Notes: a model not told the origin generated them from the letters alone. A stretch of DNA of 64,000 nucleotides from Shewanella waksmanii ATCC BAA-643 (GCF_000518805.1 NZ_JAEH01000001.1:186001-250000); one strand, 5' to 3'. Counted from the stretch's first letter, positions 18,361-28,669 are shown. Translations and numbers: made by a program.

Positions 18361-18864
18361 ATGTTATCGCCAATGGAAAAACATGAAGAGCTACTTGTCT
18401 CTATAAGAAAAGTGATTAGAGCCATTGATTTGCACTCGAAACAATTGAACAAGCTATCAGGGTTAACTGGGCCACAGTTGCTTATCATGCAGCAAATAGC
18501 CCATATAGAGGCGATCACCGCCAGTCAGATAGCCAAAAATATTAATCTGAGCGCTGCCACCGTCACCAATATTTTAGATAGGCTAGAAAGCAGAGCATTA
18601 ATACAACGCATCCGCAGTGATCAAGACAAACGCAGAGTGAGCCTTTTTTTAACTGAGCAGGGCCATGCCAGTCTGATTGATGCGCCGCAACCTTTACAAG
18701 AGCACTTTATTCAAAAGTTTCAAGTCCTGCCCGAGTGGGAGCAAACTTTACTGCTTTCTTCAATGCAACGCATTGCAACCATGATGGATGCCAACGAGCT
18801 AGACGCTGCCCCAGTACTAGAAATTAACCCTTTGCAGGCTTGCAACAGTAAGCCTATCCCTTAG
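18361..18864 (+). CDS. MarR-family transcriptional regulator
   Basis: A 167-residue winged-helix regulator of the MarR family. The DNA-binding core ITASQIAKNINLSAATVTNI (recognition helix around residues 58-76) is followed by the wing RIRSDQDKRRVSLFLTEQG, the conserved DxR wing motif. MarR proteins bind palindromes as dimers and usually sense small ligands. A 35-bp palindrome upstream is the obvious candidate site. There is a second possible ATG four codons in; neither has a strong ribosome site, so the start is uncertain. Target genes are unknown. Confidence 0.85.
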   Translation: MLSPMEKHEELLVSIRKVIRAIDLHSKQLNKLSGLTGPQLLIMQQIAHIEAITASQIAKNINLSAATVTNILDRLESRALIQRIRSDQDKRRVSLFLTEQGHASLIDAPQPLQEHFIQKFQVLPEWEQTLLLSSMQRIATMMDANELDAAPVLEINPLQACNSKPIP

Positions 18865-18970
18865 GCGCCATAACCCCTATCAATTGCAGCTTTGTTGCTG
18901 ATTTAACGTGCTGAACCCACTGTTTGAACGGCGGGACTGCACGTTAAAAACAGCGTAAGTACATGCTGTG

Positions 18971-19345
18971 TTAAATCAGATACTCGCTTTTATTCATCTT
19001 ACTCATCGCAATCACTTTAATATGCAATAACGGCTCAACAATCTGCGCGCAAACATCGGCAAGTTCAGCCTGGCCGTTAACACTGCCTAACTTACACAGC
19101 AGTTGCTCTGCTTCGGCTAAAAAGTCCGTTAAGCAGGGCATCACTTGTAGTGCCCGCTCAATGATCGCTTCGGTTTGTTGCAGTGCAAAGTCACCACCGT
19201 TCAGTAACAGCATTTCATAGGCGCGGCTCAGGGCAAACTCAGCGTAGAGCGCGACTTCGTTATAGTCGATAACCTCCTGATTTAAAGCTCGGCGAATATC
19301 GGCACACAGCGATGCAAGTCGGCAAGTGAGGTCTGTTGATGGCAT
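18971..19345 (-). CDS. Hypothetical helical protein
   Basis: A 124-residue soluble protein with no recognised motif, predicted mostly alpha-helical (for example VALYAEFALSRAYEMLLLNG and LTDFLAEAEQLLCKL). It has no signal peptide or membrane segment. The ATG at 19345 is preceded by AGGAACCGCC, a plausible ribosome site. It diverges from the tor operon; the 297 bases between hold the TorR boxes, so its expression could be touched by TorR, but this is inference only. Confidence 0.6.
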   Translation of the reverse strand: MPSTDLTCRLASLCADIRRALNQEVIDYNEVALYAEFALSRAYEMLLLNGGDFALQQTEAIIERALQVMPCLTDFLAEAEQLLCKLGSVNGQAELADVCAQIVEPLLHIKVIAMSKMNKSEYLI

Positions 19346-19526
19346 GGCGGTTCCTACAGGTATACAAAAACTCGCAAGCCTAGCGGGGTTTGCCGGCTAG
19401 CAATAATGAGGAACTAATTTGATTTTTCATAGAAAAGCACTGCCTCTCACGAGTTGATTGGTAAAACCCTGTCCCAAAAACAATGTATACAACTGATTTA
19501 AAACAGAAAAAATTCACTATAAAAAT

Positions 19527-19567
19527 CCATTCATATTTTGTCATAAGTTGTCGCATTCCATTCATCG
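19527..19567 (+). promoter_or_regulatory. TorR boxes upstream of torE-torC-torA-torD
   Basis: CCATTCATAT (19527-19536) and CCATTCATCG (19558-19567) resemble the decameric tor boxes (CTGTTCATAT type) bound by TorR in Escherichia coli; a looser TTGTCATAAG lies between at 19538. They lie 76-116 bases before the torE start, so TMAO-induced TorR should activate the operon here. Confidence 0.75.
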
Positions 19568-19642
19568 CCACTGCCATCGCTGTTCACATCTGCTACCTAT
19601 AATGGCGCCATCGAAATTGAACATTGAGCCGGAGTCAGCACC

Positions 19643-19813
19643 ATGGCCAAGCAACAATCTGCGAGTCAATCGCTTAGCAATAAATCTGATGAGTTGAAGG
19701 CCCTAGGCTTCATCATCTTCATTTTATTTCCCGTCCTCAGCGCCAGCTTTGTCAGCGCCTATGGATTCATCATTTGGATGATTCAAGCCTTTGGTGGCGT
19801 TGTCGCCCACTAG
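19643..19813 (+). CDS. torE: Small membrane protein TorE (NapE/TorE family)
   Basis: A 56-residue protein with one central membrane helix (LGFIIFILFPVLSASFVSAY, then GFIIWMIQ). It belongs to the small TorE/NapE group found at the head of tor operons in Shewanella. Its exact role is unclear; it may assist the cytochrome in the inner membrane. The ATG has CGGAG twelve bases upstream. It precedes torC by 41 bases and follows the TorR boxes, so it is the first gene of the operon. Confidence 0.88.
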   Translation: MAKQQSASQSLSNKSDELKALGFIIFILFPVLSASFVSAYGFIIWMIQAFGGVVAH

Positions 19814-19854
19814 CCCTGCAATCAGTCACTATATTTTATTAAGAGGATGCGATT

Positions 19855-21033
19855 ATGAGATGGCTTATCAACATCTGGCGCACACTAAACAAACCAGCTC
19901 AATATCTAACACTGGGCTCAATCAGTATTTCCGCTTTTCTAATGGGCATTATCTTTTGGGGTGGGTTTAACACCGCGCTGGAAGCGACCAATACTGAAGA
20001 GTTCTGCATTAGCTGCCACAGCATGGAGAGTAAGCCCTACCAAGAGCTACAAGAAACTGTGCATTGGTCTAATCACTCTGGTGTACGGGCGACTTGCCCA
20101 GACTGTCACGTTCCTCACGAGTGGAGCCGTAAGATTGGCCGCAAAATGGAAGCGTCTCACGATGTATGGGGTTGGTTACTACAGACCGTCAACACCCCAG
20201 AGAAATTCGAAGACAAGCGCTTAGAGATGGCCAGTCGTGAATGGAAACGTTTCGATAGAGACAATTCATTAGCATGTAAAAACTGCCACAACTACGACTC
20301 CATGAAATGGGAAGATATGTCGCAGCTGGCGCAAAAGCAGATGAAACGTGCAGCCGAGCTTGACCAGAGCTGCATCGATTGCCACAAAGGGATTGCCCAT
20401 AAGCTACCCGACATGGGGACAGCCCGCGCACCTGAACTCATTGGCCAAGTTGGCTCAGGGGTCAGTAGTTTGCAGGTCGACCAAAGCTACTTTACTGCGC
20501 TCACTAAACCCCTTTACTTCAATGAAAAAACCGACGTTGAAGCGGGCACCTTAAACATTGCGACCAAGGTTAAAGTCCTCGAAATCAAAGGCAATCGCGC
20601 CAAGATTGGCATTGATGGCTGGCGCAAGAAAATTGGTGCTGGACGGGTTATCTACTATGACTTCGGTCTTAATATTTTAAGTGCACAGCTCACCAAAGAT
20701 GCCGCACTTGAAGAGGGAGTTATCACCACATTTGAAGAGCAAGAAGACCCAATGACAGGGCTAAAATGGCAACGTGTTGAAGCGGCTATCTGGACTGATA
20801 CTGACTACCTACTGAGCGATCTACAGCCGCTTTGGGATTATGCTCGCGGCACTTATAACACCGCGTGTAGTGTGTGTCATACCCAACCCGATGCCGCCCA
20901 TTTTGACGCCAACACTTGGCCAGGCATGTTCCAAGGCATGATTGCCTTCGTCAACATGGACCAAGATACCCAAGCACTGGTGCAGAAGTATCTGCAAGAG
21001 CATTCATCAACCTTTGATAAGTCAGCGCACTAA
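19855..21033 (+). CDS. torC: Pentahaem c-type cytochrome TorC
   Basis: A 392-residue membrane-anchored cytochrome. An N-terminal helix (about residues 18-40) anchors it in the inner membrane; the NapC/NirT-type domain carries four CxxCH sites (C51, C81, C141, C173) and a separate C-terminal domain has the fifth (C338-H342). This is the TorC architecture: the tetrahaem part takes electrons from menaquinol and the fifth haem hands them to TorA. In Escherichia coli the apo form also feeds back on TorS. It lies between torE and torA, 15 bases before torA. Confidence 0.96.
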   Translation: MRWLINIWRTLNKPAQYLTLGSISISAFLMGIIFWGGFNTALEATNTEEFCISCHSMESKPYQELQETVHWSNHSGVRATCPDCHVPHEWSRKIGRKMEASHDVWGWLLQTVNTPEKFEDKRLEMASREWKRFDRDNSLACKNCHNYDSMKWEDMSQLAQKQMKRAAELDQSCIDCHKGIAHKLPDMGTARAPELIGQVGSGVSSLQVDQSYFTALTKPLYFNEKTDVEAGTLNIATKVKVLEIKGNRAKIGIDGWRKKIGAGRVIYYDFGLNILSAQLTKDAALEEGVITTFEEQEDPMTGLKWQRVEAAIWTDTDYLLSDLQPLWDYARGTYNTACSVCHTQPDAAHFDANTWPGMFQGMIAFVNMDQDTQALVQKYLQEHSSTFDKSAH

Positions 21034-21048
21034 TTAGGACAACGTATT

Positions 21049-23541
21049 ATGAACAGAAGAGATTTTCTAAAAGGCTTAGTCGGCACTTCTTACGTTGTGC
21101 TTAGTGGCTCATCAGTATTGGCCCCGCTTAATGCCCTAGCAGCCAGCGGCGCCGGAGCTAGCGATGGTTGGCTGACCACAGGTTCGCACTTTGGCGCGTT
21201 CAAAATGAAGCGCAAAAACGGGGTTATTGCCGAGGTGAAACCTTTTGATAGCGATAAATACCCGACAGACATGATCAATGGTGTTAAGGGCTTAGTCTAC
21301 AACCCATCACGGGTACGTTACCCCATGGTGCGTTTAGACTTCCTATTGAATGGCCACAAAAGTGATACGACGCAGCGCGGTGATTTCCGGTTTGTACGCG
21401 TCACTTGGGACAAAGCGCTATCGCTATTTAAAGACTCATTGGATGAAGTACAAACCAAATATGGGCCATCAGGCTTACACGCCGGGCAAACTGGTTGGCG
21501 TGCAACCGGCCAGCTGCACTCAAGTACCAGCCATATGCAACGTGCTGTTGGCATGCACGGTAACTTTGTAAAAAAAGTCGGGGATTACTCTACTGGTGCA
21601 GGGCAAACCATCTTGCCTTATATTTTGGGCTCAACCGAAGTGTACGCTCAGGGTACCTCATGGCCGCTGATTTTAGAAAACAGCAAAACCATTATTTTAT
21701 GGTCCAATGATCCTTACAAAAACTTGCAGGTGGGTTGGAATGCTGAGACCCATGAGTCTTACGCTTACCTTGCTCAACTAAAGGATAAAGTGGCCAAAGG
21801 CGAAATACGGGTGATCAGTATTGATCCGGTTGTGACTAAAACTCAGCAATATTTAGGTTGCGAACAGCTATACGTTAACCCGCAAACTGACGTGGCTTTA
21901 ATGTTAGGTATTGCCCATGAAATGGTAGCCAAAAATCTACATGATAAAGCCTTCATAGACGGCTATAGCCTTGGGTTTGATCGCTTCTTACCTTACCTTC
22001 AAGGTGAAACCGACGGCATCGAAAAAACCCCAGAGTGGGCATCAGACATTACCGGCGTATCGGCAGAAATCATTCGCGATCTCGCTAAAGTGATGACCCA
22101 AGATCGCACTCAAATGCTAATGGGCTGGTGCATTCAACGTCAGCAACATGGCGAACAACCCTATTGGATGGCGGCTGTACTGGCCACCATGATTGGCCAA
22201 ATTGGACTACCCGGTGGGGGGATTAGCTATGGTCACCATTACTCAAGTATCGGTGTGCCATCATCAGGCGCCGCCGCGCCAGGCGCATTCCCGCGCAACT
22301 TAGATGAAGGCCAAAAGCCCATTTTCGATAACAATGACTTTAAAGGCACCAGCAGCACCATTCCAGTAGCACGTTGGATTGATGCCATTTTGGAACCTGG
22401 TAAAACTATCGATGCCAATGGTAGCAAGGTCACCTATCCAGATATCAAAATGATGGTGTTCTCCGGCAACAACCCGTGGAACCATCACCAAGATCGCAAT
22501 CGCATGAAGCAAGCTTTCCATAAGCTAGAGTGCGTGGTGACCATTGATATGAACTGGACGGCTACCTGCCGATTCTCAGATATCGTATTGCCAGCTTGTA
22601 CCACCTTTGAGCGTAACGACATTGATGTTTATGGTAGCTATGCCAACCGTGGCATTTTAGCGATGCAGAAAATGGTGGGGCCATTATTTGAAAGTCTATC
22701 TGATTTTGAGATCTTCACTCGCTTTGCCCGTCTTCTTGGCAAAGAGAAGGAGTACACACGCGGCCTGACTGAACGTGAATGGATAGCTAATCTATACAAT
22801 GACTGCAAGGCAGCCAATGCTGAAAAATTCGACATGCCTGACTTTGACACCTTCTGGAAACAAGGTTATGTGCACTTTGGTGAAGGTAAGCCTTGGACTC
22901 GTCATGCCGCATTTAGGGAAGATCCTGAGATTAACCCACTGGGCACACCGTCCGGGCTAATTGAGATCTTCAGCCGCAAGATAGCCCAATACAACTATGA
23001 CGACTGCCCAGGTCATCCTACTTGGATGGAGAAATCTGAGCGCTGTCATGGTGGCCCAGGCTCGGATAAATTCCCGGTGTGGATGCAGTCTTGCCATCCA
23101 GATAAACGTTTGCACTCACAAATGTGTGAATCTGAAGCCTACCGTGAGTCTTATGCCGTTAATGGCCGTGAGCCGGTTTACCTTAACCCAATTGACGCCA
23201 AACAACGCGGCATTCAATCAGGGGATATCGTGCGGGTTTTCAATGACCGTGGTCAGTTGCTTGCCGGAGCCGTAGTCTCTGATAACTTCCCGCAAGGTGT
23301 GATTCGTATCCACGAAGGCGCTTGGTATGGCCCAGTTGGTGAAGATGGCAGCAAAGAAGGCGGAGCAGAAATTGGCGCCTTGTGTAGTTACGGCGACCCC
23401 AATACACTAACCCAAGATATCGGTACATCTAAATTAGCACAGGCATGTGCTGCCTATACCTGTTTAGTTGAGTTTGAAAAGTATCGCGGCAAAGTACCTC
23501 AAGTGAGTGCTTTTAGCGGCCCAGTAGAGATTGCACTATGA
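21049..23541 (+). CDS. torA: Trimethylamine-N-oxide reductase TorA
   Basis: An 830-residue periplasmic molybdoenzyme of the DMSO reductase family. A twin-arginine signal (MNRRDFLKG) and a likely cleavage after ALA at residue 31 show Tat export. The Mo-coordinating serine is S181 in GDYSTGAG, and the bis-MGD-binding blocks [16 protein letters not shown] and [17 protein letters not shown] are intact. It reduces TMAO to trimethylamine as terminal electron acceptor. The length fits TorA from Shewanella. Its stop overlaps torD by four bases (ATGA), indicating coupling with its chaperone. Confidence 0.96.
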   Translation: MNRRDFLKGLVGTSYVVLSGSSVLAPLNALAASGAGASDGWLTTGSHFGAFKMKRKNGVIAEVKPFDSDKYPTDMINGVKGLVYNPSRVRYPMVRLDFLLNGHKSDTTQRGDFRFVRVTWDKALSLFKDSLDEVQTKYGPSGLHAGQTGWRATGQLHSSTSHMQRAVGMHGNFVKKVGDYSTGAGQTILPYILGSTEVYAQGTSWPLILENSKTIILWSNDPYKNLQVGWNAETHESYAYLAQLKDKVAKGEIRVISIDPVVTKTQQYLGCEQLYVNPQTDVALMLGIAHEMVAKNLHDKAFIDGYSLGFDRFLPYLQGETDGIEKTPEWASDITGVSAEIIRDLAKVMTQDRTQMLMGWCIQRQQHGEQPYWMAAVLATMIGQIGLPGGGISYGHHYSSIGVPSSGAAAPGAFPRNLDEGQKPIFDNNDFKGTSSTIPVARWIDAILEPGKTIDANGSKVTYPDIKMMVFSGNNPWNHHQDRNRMKQAFHKLECVVTIDMNWTATCRFSDIVLPACTTFERNDIDVYGSYANRGILAMQKMVGPLFESLSDFEIFTRFARLLGKEKEYTRGLTEREWIANLYNDCKAANAEKFDMPDFDTFWKQGYVHFGEGKPWTRHAAFREDPEINPLGTPSGLIEIFSRKIAQYNYDDCPGHPTWMEKSERCHGGPGSDKFPVWMQSCHPDKRLHSQMCESEAYRESYAVNGREPVYLNPIDAKQRGIQSGDIVRVFNDRGQLLAGAVVSDNFPQGVIRIHEGAWYGPVGEDGSKEGGAEIGALCSYGDPNTLTQDIGTSKLAQACAAYTCLVEFEKYRGKVPQVSAFSGPVEIAL

Positions 23542-24173
23542 GCCAACAACAATCAGTGAACCAAGCAAGAGCCAGTATCTATCAGCTACTGTCGTCCTTA
23601 TTTGCCAAAGAGGTCGATCATCAAATATTGCATGAGCTAACCAGTGCTCAGGCAATGGCATTTTGGCAACAGCTCGGCAGTGAGCCTAGCTTTAGTCATG
23701 ATGTTGAGATGATTGTCGCCAAGCTGCAAACACTGACATCCGATAAAGCATTGCTAGAACTGGCAGCAGATTACTGCGGCTTATTTTTGGTGGGCACCAA
23801 GCATAGCGCCTCACCCTACGCCAGCTTGTACTTACAAAAACAAGCGAGCAGCGATGATGACCAACCATTACTGTTTGGTGAGCAGCATCAGCAAATGAGT
23901 CAATTTCTCAAACAGAGCCAATTGCAGGTTCAGAGTGAATTTCCTGAGCCAGCTGATCACATTGCGGTAATGCTTGCCTACGTTGCACACATCTGTGTGA
24001 ACCAAGACTTAGCGCAGCAGTGCGAGTTTGTGCAACATAACCTGGCAAATTGGCTGGCCAATTTTGTCAATAAAGTTGCAGAAGTCGATCAAGGCAGTTT
24101 CTACCTTCCACTAGCACGGCTGACTCAGTCATGGGTGGAATCAGATCTGCAATGGATGCAAGGCGAGTTGTAG
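23538..24173 (+). CDS. torD: TorA-specific chaperone TorD
   Basis: A 211-residue all-helical cytosolic chaperone of the TorD/DmsD family. It binds the TorA signal peptide and core to allow cofactor insertion before Tat export. Recognisable blocks are [18 protein letters not shown] at the N-terminus, [20 protein letters not shown] in the middle, and the [16 protein letters not shown] hinge, with the (E)PxDH motif. It overlaps the torA end by four bases and is the last gene of torECAD; a strong terminator follows. Confidence 0.95.
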   Translation: MSQQQSVNQARASIYQLLSSLFAKEVDHQILHELTSAQAMAFWQQLGSEPSFSHDVEMIVAKLQTLTSDKALLELAADYCGLFLVGTKHSASPYASLYLQKQASSDDDQPLLFGEQHQQMSQFLKQSQLQVQSEFPEPADHIAVMLAYVAHICVNQDLAQQCEFVQHNLANWLANFVNKVAEVDQGSFYLPLARLTQSWVESDLQWMQGEL

Positions 24174-24210
24174 TACTTACACACGGTTTGTATCACCGTA
24201 TCTCCACTGA

Positions 24211-24241
24211 AAAGGCCAACCCTAAATAGCGGTTGGCCTTT
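24211..24241 (+). terminator. Terminator of the torECAD operon
   Basis: AAAGGCCAACC and GGTTGGCCTTT form an 11-bp perfect stem with a 9-base loop, followed by TGCTT. It lies 38 bases beyond the torD stop; its A-rich left flank also allows function for the convergent gene at 24257. Confidence 0.88.
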
Positions 24242-24256
24242 GCTTAAATACCACCG

Positions 24257-25059
24257 TTAGCCAAAACTAATTGAATCAAGAAACTGCGACACAGTTCGTT
24301 GCTGCTGGGTGCTATTGTAGCCACCGATAAAGACCAATAAATAGTCATTGACGATAAAAATGCGCTGCTGCATGGTGATCTCATCTTCGCCATTAGAGAA
24401 TTGTAATGTCATTTGATAACCACGCTTGCCATTATGAGAGATATAACCACGGTCAATCTCAGTCGCGGCCCCGTTTTTCAAGCCTGTATAAGCTGAGCTT
24501 ATCAGCTCGAACTCATCAAAATCGTCAGCGATAAACTCCATATCAGCTTGTTCGAACTTCTCCATTTCAGAGCTCACTGACAACGCGGCCATGGTGAACT
24601 TACCCTGTGAAATGATTGACTCAATATCCGTACGGCTATCGGTGTCTCGCTTAATGTGGGCACCTTCTAATACCAATCAGTATAAGAATTTGATCTACTC
24701 AGCGCGCTTTGGGCAAACTAATTCAAGGCGAATGATTGAAACAATGGTTGTTCCCTTGTGAAATTATTCAACGCAGAAGCAGGCAGCCTAAAACGCGCCA
24801 CAATGGCGAGTTTTAGCGATTCTGATGCTGTGTTAACGAGCTTAACCGTAGAATAACTATGCTCTTCACTCGTTGCCTTACCTCAGAACCGCTAAACTCT
24901 CGCTGAGTGACTAAATGTTTATACTGATTGGTATAACATCGCCACTGTGACCGGCACATTAGTAAAAGAGTATGTTTGCAGCGGCAGTGGGGCAAACCAC
25001 TGCTGATAACCCAGCAGCGCTAAACCAAGTAGCAGTATAAGTTTTAATAAGTTAGCCAT
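24257..25059 (-). pseudogene. Gene for a small exported/anchored protein, split by MITE copy 2
   Basis: The upstream part (25059-24934) starts ATG after AGGGATTA and encodes 42 residues: MANLLKLILLLGLALLGYQQ, a hydrophobic signal or anchor, then WFAPLPLQTYSFTNVPVTVAML. The downstream part (24667-24257) encodes 136 residues from EGAHIKRDTDSRTD to the stop. Removing the 263-bp MITE and one TAA copy rejoins the two in frame to a 178-residue protein. The family is not recognised; the C-terminal half (QQRIFIVNDYLLVFIGGYN) looks like a small periplasmic lipid- or stress-type domain but no function is claimed. A TTG in the MITE end (24676) could start a truncated product without the anchor. Confidence 0.88.
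24671..24933. mobile_element. MITE copy 2 (263 bp, TACCAATC ends, TAA duplication)
   Basis: It starts TACCAATCAGTATAA and ends TTATACTGATTGGTA, the exact inverse. TAA flanks both ends (24668-24670 and 24934-24936). It is the same element as 11988-12264 in the opposite orientation, with scattered single-base differences and one 14-base gap. It splits a protein gene, and the frame is restored exactly when the element and one TAA are removed, which fixes its boundaries. No coding capacity for a transposase. Confidence 0.92.
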
Positions 25060-25334
25060 TAATCCCTAATTCCTTTTAATTTCAGCCGACGTACAGGGCA
25101 ATGACGACCTTAGTATATCGATGAATGGATCCTATCTATGCCTCAACAGCTACGCAATTAACTTAAAGTACTAGATTAACCGAGTATTTCTTCAAAAAGC
25201 CAAGAATAAACAGATACGTTTCAAAGCAATCATGATGATTTACTCGCACCTGTGTTGTCAGCTAAAAAGCAGCTTGCTAGGTTGATTGTTGCTCACTGAA
25301 GAGCGATAGATTGAATAATACGTAAGGATGAATA

Positions 25335-25532
25335 ATGAAAAATAAACTTAAGTTTGCCCTGGTTGCTATCTCTATGGGATTTGGGATGTCTATGGCATCA
25401 ACTTCTGTGGTCGCAGAAATTTCTCAATGTGCGGTAGATTGTAATCGTGGCTACGGCTACTGTACTGCTACACCATGGAGCTCACCACAAGTATGTGAGC
25501 AAAAACGCCAACAATGCCTAGCGAAATGCTAA
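25335..25532 (+). CDS. Small secreted protein with six symmetric cysteines
   Basis: A 65-residue protein: a signal peptide (MKNKLKFALVAISMGFGMSM then ASTSVVAE) and a mature part of about 36 residues holding six cysteines in a mirror pattern C-x3-C-x6-C-x10-C-x6-C-x3-C. The paired C-x3-C units at both ends suggest a disulfide-bonded helical hairpin in the periplasm or outside the cell. No family is recognised. GTAAGGATGAATA precedes the ATG, a good ribosome site. It stands alone between the disrupted gene and torS, with 275 bases without a visible gene upstream. Possible roles include a metal- or haem-binding, toxin-like or redox peptide; none is supported. Confidence 0.75.
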   Translation: MKNKLKFALVAISMGFGMSMASTSVVAEISQCAVDCNRGYGYCTATPWSSPQVCEQKRQQCLAKC

Positions 25533-25630
25533 CCGGTAATATGTAAACTACCCTATTAAGCTTGGAGTAGATGGCTTTTTAGCAGTAGCCTGCAACTCTA
25601 CCAAGCTTATTAATCAAAGCTATACGCTCA

Positions 25631-28600
25631 TTATCTATTATCTGCTAACCAAGCTGCTAACGCTTGCATTGACTGCTGCCAAACTTGGCAAATCCGCTCA
25701 TGTTGCTCACTCACATATTGCTGTGCATTAAGGCCGAGTAACTCAACCTGTTTACACTCCTGCGCTAATTGCAGCATAGCCATACTAGCACTGCTGCCCT
25801 TCAGGGCGTGGATAACTTTAAGATAGTCATTCTCACCACTGGCTAGGCTGGCAATATGTTGCTCACTAGAGACAAGATACAGCTGATAAATCTCCTCTAT
25901 GGCGTCAATACCCAAGTACCGCTCATCTTGTTCAAGCTGGCTTAAATCCAGTAAGTTTGCGTATAGAGATTGCGGCTGTTCATTTAACAGCGCGTCATCT
26001 TGTCGTACCTCAACATTACTGCGAAGTATATCGACACCATCGCCTGTCACATCGGTCACATCGGTCACATCAGCAAGCGCTTTGCCGCGCCCAAGCCAGT
26101 TCTGCAATGCCTGCATATCGAGAGGCTTCATTAACACTTCATCGAACCCCAACTGCTGATAACGCATCATATCTTGAGGTTGTACCTGCGCGGTAAATGC
26201 GGCGATTTGGGTACTAAGCTGAGCATGTTGATTGACTTGCTGTAATTGTTTGAGCAAATCTAAGCCGGAGCCATCTCCCAATTGAATATCCAACATAATG
26301 GCATCGAATTGCGCGGCACATTCTGCGGTGTAGCATTGACGTGCTTGCTGACAGCTGCCCACTAACACCGAATCATGGCCAAGATGGGCCAAGAATCCTT
26401 GAGCAACCATGGCGTTGATCTTATTGTCTTCAACCACCAGTACCCGCTTGGGTTCGACCAACTGTACCTGCTCATCTTGCTCGGTTTGCGGCCCTTGGCA
26501 CTCAATTAGCGGCAAAGAGAAGCCAAAGCAACTACCTTTACCCACCTCACTGCGCACCCACAAACCATGGTTTTGCGATGGGCTGTCACTATCCATTAGG
26601 TGCACTAACTGCTTACTGATCGCCAAGCCTAATCCAGTACCACGATCGCGGCCTTTAGAGGGTTCGTTACTGTAGGCTTTAAACAGCTGACTCATGGCTT
26701 GTTGGTCAATCCCAATGCCACTATCAGTAACAGTAAATTCCAGCCTTTGTCCCTGCTGCATCACCGACAACTCTATGCGGCCTTGGGGGGTAAACTTAAT
26801 CGCATTGCCCAGCAGATTAAACAATACTTGACGTAATTTGGGGCCGTCGAGGTACACCCACTTAGGCAGGTTGTCATGATTAGCTCGCAGGGTTAATCCC
26901 GCTAGCCCTGCACCGGCCAACATAATCGCAGTCACTTCATCTAGTAGCTGATTGAGTTCCACTGCTCGCGGCTCATTGGCCAATTTGCTTTGTTCTAGCC
27001 GTGAGAAATCTAAAATGTCATTCAGCACTGTTTGCAGCAAGGTGCCGCTATATTGTGATAGCGCCAACAACTGCTGTTGTGCGGCGGGCAAATTAGCATG
27101 GCCAAGCAAGGTCAACGTGCCCAATAGCCCGTTGAGAGGGGTACGGATCTCATGGCTCATAGTGGCTAAAAACAGAGACTTAGCTTGATTGGCTTGCTCG
27201 GCCATCTCCCGCGCGATTTCTTGACCCTTAACCTCTTTATCTAACTGCTCGTTAGCCTGAGCAAGTGCCAAAGTACGTTCTTCAACTTTGGCCTCAAGCG
27301 CTTGTTTATGTTCGAATAACTCGGCAGCGGTATCCCGCAACTGTGCTTGTAGTTTAAGGTTATGGTCGGTTTTTTGTTTAAACGCCTTAATGGTGCTAGC
27401 CATCGCTGCTAATTCATCGTCACCTTGGGTATCAATGGTGACATTGGTATTGCCTAAGCTTAACTGAGCTAAGGCTTTGGTGGCGGCATCGAGCTTAAGG
27501 GCGATGCCTCGGTAAATCACCCGATACACCACAGTGGCAATGACGAGTAAAATCAAAAGTCCTGTCACCCATAACCCCCACTTAGCCCAACGTAATTGCT
27601 GCAAATAGGCTTGGCGAGCATTATCAGCCTCAGAGGCTTGATTGCGCATGGCACTGTCTACCGCCTGATTCAAGCGACTAAGTTTGTCCATCAGGGTTTG
27701 CAGCTGCAATTCTTGGGCACGGTAGAGCTGATTATGTTGCTGTTGTAATGCCAAGCTTTGTGGCACCTGTAAAAGTTCGGTGATGGTACTTTGCAATGCC
27801 TTGGCTCTCACCGGATCGCGAATAATACTACTGAGCTGCTGCAACGAATTTAAGTAGCGTAAACTTGAGTCGGCACCAACTAGTGCTAAGGGCTGCGATT
27901 CACCTTGGGCAACCTCAACTTGCTCTATGCCAGCAATGAGGCCGGAATCTAACTCAGGAGACTGAAATATTTGCCCCAGCAACGCCACATTATGAATGAT
28001 TTTTAAGCCCCGATTGAGCTGTTCTTGACGGTCAAGATCTTGCTCTATCAAGCTATCCAATAACGCAGCCGTCTGTGCTTCCCCTACCGCTTGCGGGTAG
28101 GCTAAGCTTAACTTTGACAAAATAGTTGAATCTACAATTGCCAGCTCAGCTTGTAACAGCCGGGTACTGTCTGCGGCGGCATCCACCAATGACTCGCCCT
28201 GTAACTCCAATTGATACGCACTGCGAATACGCTCACCCACTAGCTCACCGAGCTGGGTGAGATCGGCAATAATTTCGGCTGCGCTTTGTGCCAAGCTGAC
28301 ATCAAAATCGACATCATTGGCTTTAAGCGCGCGAATAGCGGCCAGCATCGAAGCGCTATTAAGTGATAACTTGCGCCCCACAAGTTGTCGCTGCGCTTCT
28401 TCATCTGACAAACCAAGTTGCTTGGCATTGTCAGCCAGCGCATTGCTCGACAGCACCAATTTACGCGCCGCCTCTGAGGCTGGCAACGCTTGTTCATACA
28501 GATATTTGTCAGCTTGTTGTACCCAGCGCAAACTGACACTGCCTAAACTAATCAGCAGCAATAACAACACCGCTAATAAGGCAAATGCCAGCAGTAGTCG

Positions 28601-28669
28601 ACCAATCAAGCTTTTGCGAGATAAGGGAAGTGCAAACAAAGACAGTTGCGGTAGCGACAAGGCGATCAC
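25631..28669 (-). CDS. torS: TMAO sensor histidine kinase TorS
   Basis: A 1012-residue unorthodox kinase. Order: N-terminal membrane helix (about 23-45), large periplasmic helical sensor, second helix (about 366-386), HAMP, histidine kinase core with SHEIRTPLNGLL (H near 505), ATP-binding region with GTGLGLAISKQL, receiver domain with DAIMLDIQLGDGSG, and a C-terminal Hpt domain with VIHALKGSSASMAML. This His-Asp-His layout is that of TorS, which with TorT detects TMAO and phosphorylates TorR. A DVTDVTDVT tandem repeat lies in the receiver-Hpt linker. The start is GTG at 28669. It diverges from torT across a MITE-like element. Confidence 0.93.
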   Translation of the reverse strand: MIALSLPQLSLFALPLSRKSLIGRLLLAFALLAVLLLLLISLGSVSLRWVQQADKYLYEQALPASEAARKLVLSSNALADNAKQLGLSDEEAQRQLVGRKLSLNSASMLAAIRALKANDVDFDVSLAQSAAEIIADLTQLGELVGERIRSAYQLELQGESLVDAAADSTRLLQAELAIVDSTILSKLSLAYPQAVGEAQTAALLDSLIEQDLDRQEQLNRGLKIIHNVALLGQIFQSPELDSGLIAGIEQVEVAQGESQPLALVGADSSLRYLNSLQQLSSIIRDPVRAKALQSTITELLQVPQSLALQQQHNQLYRAQELQLQTLMDKLSRLNQAVDSAMRNQASEADNARQAYLQQLRWAKWGLWVTGLLILLVIATVVYRVIYRGIALKLDAATKALAQLSLGNTNVTIDTQGDDELAAMASTIKAFKQKTDHNLKLQAQLRDTAAELFEHKQALEAKVEERTLALAQANEQLDKEVKGQEIAREMAEQANQAKSLFLATMSHEIRTPLNGLLGTLTLLGHANLPAAQQQLLALSQYSGTLLQTVLNDILDFSRLEQSKLANEPRAVELNQLLDEVTAIMLAGAGLAGLTLRANHDNLPKWVYLDGPKLRQVLFNLLGNAIKFTPQGRIELSVMQQGQRLEFTVTDSGIGIDQQAMSQLFKAYSNEPSKGRDRGTGLGLAISKQLVHLMDSDSPSQNHGLWVRSEVGKGSCFGFSLPLIECQGPQTEQDEQVQLVEPKRVLVVEDNKINAMVAQGFLAHLGHDSVLVGSCQQARQCYTAECAAQFDAIMLDIQLGDGSGLDLLKQLQQVNQHAQLSTQIAAFTAQVQPQDMMRYQQLGFDEVLMKPLDMQALQNWLGRGKALADVTDVTDVTGDGVDILRSNVEVRQDDALLNEQPQSLYANLLDLSQLEQDERYLGIDAIEEIYQLYLVSSEQHIASLASGENDYLKVIHALKGSSASMAMLQLAQECKQVELLGLNAQQYVSEQHERICQVWQQSMQALAAWLADNR

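Noticed and set aside
19380..19577. 65-residue minus-strand frame before torE
   Set aside because: It overlaps the TorR boxes and operon promoter, has no ribosome site and no recognisable motif.
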